From NCBI RefSeq assembly GCF_018402035.1, contig NZ_JAGYJN010000001.1, positions 186,001-250,000 on the forward strand: DNA of 64,000 nucleotides. The letters are read 5' to 3'. Under the pieces are notes generated by a model. That model saw nothing but the letters and a program-made list of their open reading frames with translations, made no database searches and was not told the origin of the DNA. This DNA is from Roseicyclus sp. GTDB taxonomy: Bacteria > Pseudomonadota > Alphaproteobacteria > Rhodobacterales > Rhodobacteraceae. Shown here in pieces: positions 60,071 through 64,000 of the stretch. Numbering within the stretch: the stretch's first letter is position 1; each line of letters begins with the position of its first letter. A program made the position numbers and the translations under genes.

Positions 60071-60550
60071 ATGACGGCAGATACGCCCACAACCGCCGAT
60101 ATCGCGCTGATCCAGCGGATCATCCCGCATCGCTATCCGTTTCTCTTGGTGGATCGCGTGCGCGATATCGTGCCTTTTCAATCGGCGGTCGGGATCAAGA
60201 ACGTCACGATGAACGAGCCGCATTTTCAGGGCCATTTCCCCGGCGCGCCGATCATGCCCGGCGTCACCATCGTCGAGGCGATGGCGCAAACCGCCGCGGT
60301 GATGATCGGGGTGTCCGCCGATTTGGCCGATAAGAACCTGCTCGTCTATTTCATGGGCATTGATGGCTGTAAATTCCGCCGCAAGGTGGTGCCGGGCGAT
60401 ATCGTCGAGATGCATCTCACCACGCTGCGCGGCAAGCCCGGTGGCAAGGTGTGGAAGTTCGGTGGACAGGCTTTTGTCGAGGGTGACTTGGCCGCAGAGG
60501 CCGAATTTACCGCGATGATGGACCTAGGTGCAGCGCAAGGGGCCGCATGA
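60071..60550 (+). CDS. fabZ: 3-hydroxyacyl-ACP dehydratase FabZ
   Basis: Dehydrates 3-hydroxyacyl-ACP in fatty-acid synthesis. The 159-aa hot-dog-fold protein has catalytic His 55 ([10 protein letters not shown]) and Glu 69 (VEAMAQ). ATG 60071 has GAGGAC just upstream. The TGA overlaps the lpxA start, so the two compete for a common 3-hydroxyacyl-ACP pool and are coupled in expression. Confidence 0.94.
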   Translation: MTADTPTTADIALIQRIIPHRYPFLLVDRVRDIVPFQSAVGIKNVTMNEPHFQGHFPGAPIMPGVTIVEAMAQTAAVMIGVSADLADKNLLVYFMGIDGCKFRRKVVPGDIVEMHLTTLRGKPGGKVWKFGGQAFVEGDLAAEAEFTAMMDLGAAQGAA

Positions 60551-61353
60551 TGGGGATCGATCCCAGCGCAGTTATCCATCCCATGGCCGTGGTCGAGGCA
60601 GGGGCCAGTATCGGCCCCGGTTGCGTGATCGGGCCGTTTTGCGTGGTTGGGGCCGAGGCGCGCTTGGCCGCCGATGTGACGCTCAAATCCCATGCGGTCG
60701 TGACCGGCTGGACCGAGATCGGCCAAGGCACCGTGATCTTTCCCTTCGCCAATATCGGAGATGTGCCGCAAGACCTGAAATATAGCGGTGAGAAAACCCG
60801 GCTGATCGTGGGCAAGCGCAATCGCATCCGCGAGGGTGTGACGATGAACACTGGCACCGAAGGCGGCGGTGGCATCACCCGTGTCGGCGATGACGGGCTG
60901 TTCATGGCAGGTGCGCATGTCGCCCATGACGCGCAGGTGGGTGATCGGGTGATCATGGCCAATAATGCCGCTGTGGCGGGCCATTGCATCATATCCGATG
61001 ACGTCATCATCGGGGGGCTGTCAGGCGTGCATCAATTCGTGCGCATCGGCAAGGGTGCCATCATCGGTGCCGTCACCATGGTGACCAATGATGTCATCCC
61101 CTATGGTTTGGTGCAGGGGCCGCGCGGCATGCTTGATGGTCTGAACCTCGTGGGGCTCAAGCGGCGCGGTGTGGCGCGCGAGGATATCATGGCGCTGCGC
61201 GCCGCCTTTCAAGCCTTGGCGCAGGGGGATGGCGCGTTTCAAGATCGCGCCAAGCGGCTGCTCGATGATGTGGCCGGGCAATCGCGCTATGTGCGCGATA
61301 TCGTCGATTTCGTGCTGGGCGAGAGCGACCGATCCTTTCTCACGCCGGGCTAG
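60547..61353 (+). CDS. lpxA: UDP-N-acetylglucosamine acyltransferase LpxA
   Basis: First step of lipid A synthesis. The 268-aa protein has the left-handed beta-helix hexapeptide repeats ([26 protein letters not shown] and on), catalytic His in VAHDAQVG and the C-terminal helical domain ([23 protein letters not shown]). The start is either ATG 60547 or ATG 60550. lpxI follows after 6 bases. Confidence 0.94.
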   Translation: MMGIDPSAVIHPMAVVEAGASIGPGCVIGPFCVVGAEARLAADVTLKSHAVVTGWTEIGQGTVIFPFANIGDVPQDLKYSGEKTRLIVGKRNRIREGVTMNTGTEGGGGITRVGDDGLFMAGAHVAHDAQVGDRVIMANNAAVAGHCIISDDVIIGGLSGVHQFVRIGKGAIIGAVTMVTNDVIPYGLVQGPRGMLDGLNLVGLKRRGVAREDIMALRAAFQALAQGDGAFQDRAKRLLDDVAGQSRYVRDIVDFVLGESDRSFLTPG

Positions 61354-61359
61354 AGGATC

Positions 61360-62136
61360 ATGGGCAGGCGCGCCATCATCGCGGGGGCAGGGGCGCTGCC
61401 CTTGCTGGTTGCCGCGGCCGGGCCTGCGATGGTCGTACGCTTCGCGGATGCGCCGGGCGGCACGGAGGGGGCTGATCTGGTCGCACGGTTCGAGCGATTG
61501 GGCGCGCTGTTCACCGATCTCAAATCACATGGTGTGGATGAGCTCTGCCTTGCCGGTGCCATGCGGCGGGTTGGCTTTGACCAAGCACGCTTAGACGCTG
61601 AGACCAAAGCGCTCTTGCCAAGATTGGCCGATGCGATGGGGCAAGGCGATGATGCGCTGTTGCGCAGCATTGTGGCGATCTTCGAGGAGCAGGGTTTTAC
61701 CATTCGCGGCGCGCATGAATTGCGCCCCGATCTGGTCGCGCGTGCGGGCAATCTGTGCGGACAGGCCATCGCAAGCGCCGATGCAGCGCGCGCGCGCGCC
61801 GTCCTTGCCGCCATTGGTCCGCTTGATGTGGGGCAGGCGGCGGTGGCAGCCAAGGGCCAAATCCTTGGGATCGAGACCTTGCAAGGCACCGATGCGCTGT
61901 TGCGCTTTGTGGGCGACACAATGCCAGCATCGGGCGGCATCTTGGTCAAGCGCGCCAAGCCGGGACAAGATCTGCGCGTCGATATGCCGGCCATTGGCCC
62001 TGACACGGTCGCGCTTTGCGCGCAGGCGGGGCTGAAGGGGATCGAGTTGCAGGCAGGTCACGTTCTGTTGCTTGACGCCGATGCGGTGCGCGCAGCATGT
62101 CTAACGCACGACATCAACCTATGGGCGGTGCCATGA
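61360..62136 (+). CDS. lpxI: UDP-2,3-diacylglucosamine pyrophosphatase LpxI
   Basis: Releases UMP from UDP-2,3-diacylglucosamine in lipid A synthesis; the alphaproteobacterial replacement for LpxH. The 258-aa DUF1009 protein has AIIAGAGALPLLVAAA, DELCLAGAMRR, DDALLRSIVAIFEEQGF and the C-terminal metal-site region KRAKPGQDLRVDMPAIGPDTV followed by GIELQAGHVLLLD. Start ATG 61360. Its TGA overlaps the lpxB ATG by 4 bases (ATGA). Confidence 0.92.
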   Translation: MGRRAIIAGAGALPLLVAAAGPAMVVRFADAPGGTEGADLVARFERLGALFTDLKSHGVDELCLAGAMRRVGFDQARLDAETKALLPRLADAMGQGDDALLRSIVAIFEEQGFTIRGAHELRPDLVARAGNLCGQAIASADAARARAVLAAIGPLDVGQAAVAAKGQILGIETLQGTDALLRFVGDTMPASGGILVKRAKPGQDLRVDMPAIGPDTVALCAQAGLKGIELQAGHVLLLDADAVRAACLTHDINLWAVP

Positions 62137-63314
62137 CGCTGCGGCTTTTCTTGGTGGCGGGTGAGCCCTCGGGCGACAGGCTAGGGGCCGCGCTGATGGC
62201 TGGGATCAAGGCACTGACCCAAGGCCCGGTCAGCTTTCACGGCATCGGTGGCCCCTTGATGCAGGCCGAGGGTTTACAGACGCTTTTCCCGATGGAGGAG
62301 TTGTCGGTCATGGGGCTGACCGAGATCTTGGCCAATTACCACCGCCTATCGCGCCGCGTGGATGAGACCGCTGCCGCGGTGCAGGCCATGGCCCCTGACG
62401 CGCTGATCACGATTGATATCCCAGAGTTTTCCTTGCGCGTTGCCGCGCGCGTCAAGGCGGCTCTGCCTGATCTGCGCACCATCCATTACGTCGCCCCCAC
62501 GGTCTGGGCATGGCGGCCGGGACGGGCCAAGAAAATGGCCAAATCCGTCGATCATGTGCTTGCCCTTTTGCCCTTCGAGCCGCCCTATATGGAAGCCGCT
62601 GGCATGAGTTGCGATTTCGTGGGCCACCCGGTTGTGACCGAAGAACAGGCCACCGAGGGCGAGATTGCGGCGTTTCGGGCCAAGTATCTGCGGGACGAGG
62701 GGCCGGTGATCCTTGTGCTTCCCGGCTCGCGCCGCTCTGAGGTCGAGCGCTTGATGCCGATCTTCGGCGCGGCGCTGCGCGATGTTTTGGACCGTCACCC
62801 AGATGCGCGCATCGTACTGCCAGCGGCACCTGCCGTGGCGGGAATTGTCGCCGCACGTATCAAGGATTGGCCGGGCAATCCCATCATCCTCGACCCACGC
62901 GGGGTGGCGCTTGATGATTTCGCCGCCGAGAAACGCGCGGGTTTTGCCGTGGCCGATATCGCGTTGGCCGCTTCTGGCACTGTCAGCCTCGAGCTTGCCG
63001 CAAGCGACACGCCGATGGTTGTCGCCTATAAGATGAGTTGGCTCAGCCAAAAGCTGATCGGCGCATTGCTGCGGGTCGATACCGTGACGCTGGTCAATCT
63101 GGTGACCGATAGCCGAACGATCCCCGAATTTCTTTCTGAGAACTGCCGCCCCGCGCCGATTGCGGCGGCGATGAACCATCTGATGGAAGATGAGCGCGCG
63201 CGCCTTGATCAGCTTGACGCCATGGCGCAGACGATGCGGCGCTTGGGTCGCGGGGGCGAGGCACCTTGGCTGCGCGCGGCGCGGTCGGTGCTGGCGCAGA
63301 TCGGCGCGCTCTAG
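62133..63314 (+). CDS. lpxB: Lipid-A-disaccharide synthase LpxB
   Basis: Joins two diacylglucosamine units into the lipid A disaccharide. The 393-aa GT-B protein has LVAGEPSGDRLGAALM, HGIGGPLMQAEGL, TIDIPEFSLRVA, HYVAPTVWAWRPGR and SGTVSLELA. ATG 62133 is coupled to lpxI. The stop TAG (63312-63314) overlaps tail-to-tail with that of the ybaK-type gene (CTAG, 63311-63314). Confidence 0.94.
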   Translation: MTLRLFLVAGEPSGDRLGAALMAGIKALTQGPVSFHGIGGPLMQAEGLQTLFPMEELSVMGLTEILANYHRLSRRVDETAAAVQAMAPDALITIDIPEFSLRVAARVKAALPDLRTIHYVAPTVWAWRPGRAKKMAKSVDHVLALLPFEPPYMEAAGMSCDFVGHPVVTEEQATEGEIAAFRAKYLRDEGPVILVLPGSRRSEVERLMPIFGAALRDVLDRHPDARIVLPAAPAVAGIVAARIKDWPGNPIILDPRGVALDDFAAEKRAGFAVADIALAASGTVSLELAASDTPMVVAYKMSWLSQKLIGALLRVDTVTLVNLVTDSRTIPEFLSENCRPAPIAAAMNHLMEDERARLDQLDAMAQTMRRLGRGGEAPWLRAARSVLAQIGAL

Positions 63315-63781
63315 CGGGTGAAATCGGCCAAGATCGCGCCGGACAGTTCCAGCAAACGCTGGGGCGCGATGCCAAAGACATGGCGCGGCGTGCCAGCGGC
63401 CGCATAGACCAGATCGAAATCCAACAGCCGCCGGTCGAACCATGCCCGGATCGGGATCAGATGCCCAACGGGGGCCACACCGCCGATGGCAAAGCCCGTT
63501 TGCGCCCGGATCAGATCGGCATCCGCCTTGCCCAAAGCCTCGCCCGCCAGCGCGCTGGCCTTGGCGGTATCGACCTGATTGCCGCCCGCCGTGATGAAAA
63601 GCACAGCGTCGCCTGTCGCCTCGGCGCGGAAAATGATGGATTTGGCGATCTGGTCCACGCCGCAACGGGCCGCGCGCGCCGCATCCTCGGCGGTGCGGGT
63701 GCCCTCGGCCATTTCGACGATTTGGCTTTCGACATCGGCTGCGCGCAGCGCATCCGCGACCCGTTTCAGACTTTTCGACAT
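63311..63781 (-). CDS. YbaK/ProX-type aminoacyl-tRNA deacylase
   Basis: Related to Cys-tRNA(Pro) and Ala-tRNA(Pro) deacylases that edit mischarged tRNA in trans. The 156-aa protein has the YbaK fold with AKSIIFRAEATGDAVLFITAGGNQVD (catalytic Lys) and GFAIGGVAPVGH. Which tRNA it edits cannot be told. ATG 63781 begins MSKSLKRVADAL. Convergent with lpxB, sharing four bases at the stop codons. Confidence 0.82.
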   Translation of the reverse strand: MSKSLKRVADALRAADVESQIVEMAEGTRTAEDAARAARCGVDQIAKSIIFRAEATGDAVLFITAGGNQVDTAKASALAGEALGKADADLIRAQTGFAIGGVAPVGHLIPIRAWFDRRLLDFDLVYAAAGTPRHVFGIAPQRLLELSGAILADFTR

Positions 63782-63873
63782 ATCGGCACGTTCCCCTGTT
63801 GCCCCTTGATCTCAGGGCCGCGCGCAATGTGCAAGCCGTTGACCACGGGGGGCAAGCGGGCCTATTTCGGGCC

Positions 63874-64000
63874 ATGAGCTTTGCATCGCGCCTGACCCGC
63901 CATCCCATCCCCTTTAGCACCGCCCGCGGTGAGGAGGGCTGGGCCATGCTTGACGGTGTCGATGCGGCCTTGCACCCGCTTATCACGGGCACGGCAGGTT
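63874..64000 (+). CDS. Start of a probable glutamine-synthetase adenylyltransferase (GlnE)
   Basis: Only the first 42 codons are in the window. MSFASRLTRHPIPFSTARGEEGWAML and LITGTAG resemble GlnE N-termini of Rhodobacterales (SRLTRLP-PF, then AGTAG). GlnE adenylylates and de-adenylylates glutamine synthetase. The identification is tentative because the catalytic part lies outside. Confidence 0.45.
   Translation, partial: MSFASRLTRHPIPFSTARGEEGWAMLDGVDAALHPLITGTAG

Overview
The window looks like chromosome from an alphaproteobacterium of the order Rhodobacterales (Rhodobacter/Roseobacter relatives); no species can be named from sequence alone. Evidence: GC-rich coding sequence, a sciP-ctrA cell-cycle pair with GANTC sites in the ctrA leader, a LexA box of the GTTC-N7-GTTC type, an orphan usg gene, a class II (B12-dependent) ribonucleotide reductase, LpxI rather than LpxH, and short GGGGGC.../TTCGTACGAA intergenic repeats. 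There is no prophage, complete insertion sequence, CRISPR array or defence island. Almost everything is core genome.

Layout. 1-7.5 kb: fragment of a retropepsin-like protease gene, tgt, lon, a secreted polysaccharide deacetylase, an HU-like protein, two tRNA-Val genes, a decayed pirin fragment, a DMT transporter and two near-identical tRNA-Asp genes. 7.5-14.7 kb: mnmA, sciP-ctrA, the overlapping ligA-recG pair and a 39-codon membrane-peptide gene preceded by a LexA box. 14.7-22.5 kb: an IscU/NifU-like protein, hisI, gluQRS, trmFO, gyrA, usg, dsbB-exoD and tRNA-Leu. 22.5-33.2 kb: a gene-poor stretch, a stand-alone Hint-domain protein, a MobA-like transferase, a dimethylglycine dehydrogenase-like flavoprotein, a CorC/CNNM protein, xerD with two envelope genes, and aroK-aroB. 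33.2-42.3 kb: fabI-gpt, pdxH, a double cold-shock protein, a DUF192 protein, tRNA-Pro, nrdJ behind three NrdR-like boxes, and a Tat-exported metallo-beta-lactamase-fold protein. 42.4-50 kb: a dipeptide-type ABC transporter operon with an AraC-family regulator upstream. 50-64 kb: miaA, then a long co-directional run for translation and envelope building: pyrH, frr, uppS, cdsA, dxr, rseP, a 45-aa membrane protein, bamA, skp, fabZ, lpxA, lpxI, lpxB. It ends with a YbaK-type deacylase and the start of a probable glnE.

How the genes work together. Five tRNA-modification enzymes (Tgt, MnmA, GluQRS, TrmFO, MiaA) share the window with six tRNA genes; Tgt and GluQRS act successively on tRNA-Asp(GUC), which is encoded twice here. 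SciP, CtrA, LigA, RecG and the putative SOS peptide form a cell-cycle/DNA-integrity neighbourhood. The 51-63 kb run makes isoprenoid carrier lipid, CDP-diacylglycerol, the outer-membrane assembly factors and lipid A.

The most interesting lead is the SOS-controlled 39-aa single-pass membrane peptide at 14416-14535, analogous in size, topology and control to the Caulobacter division inhibitor SidA. Next are the bipartite palindromic repeat (33110-33162 and 44556-44607), the triple NrdR box upstream of nrdJ, and the methylation/CtrA architecture of the ctrA leader.
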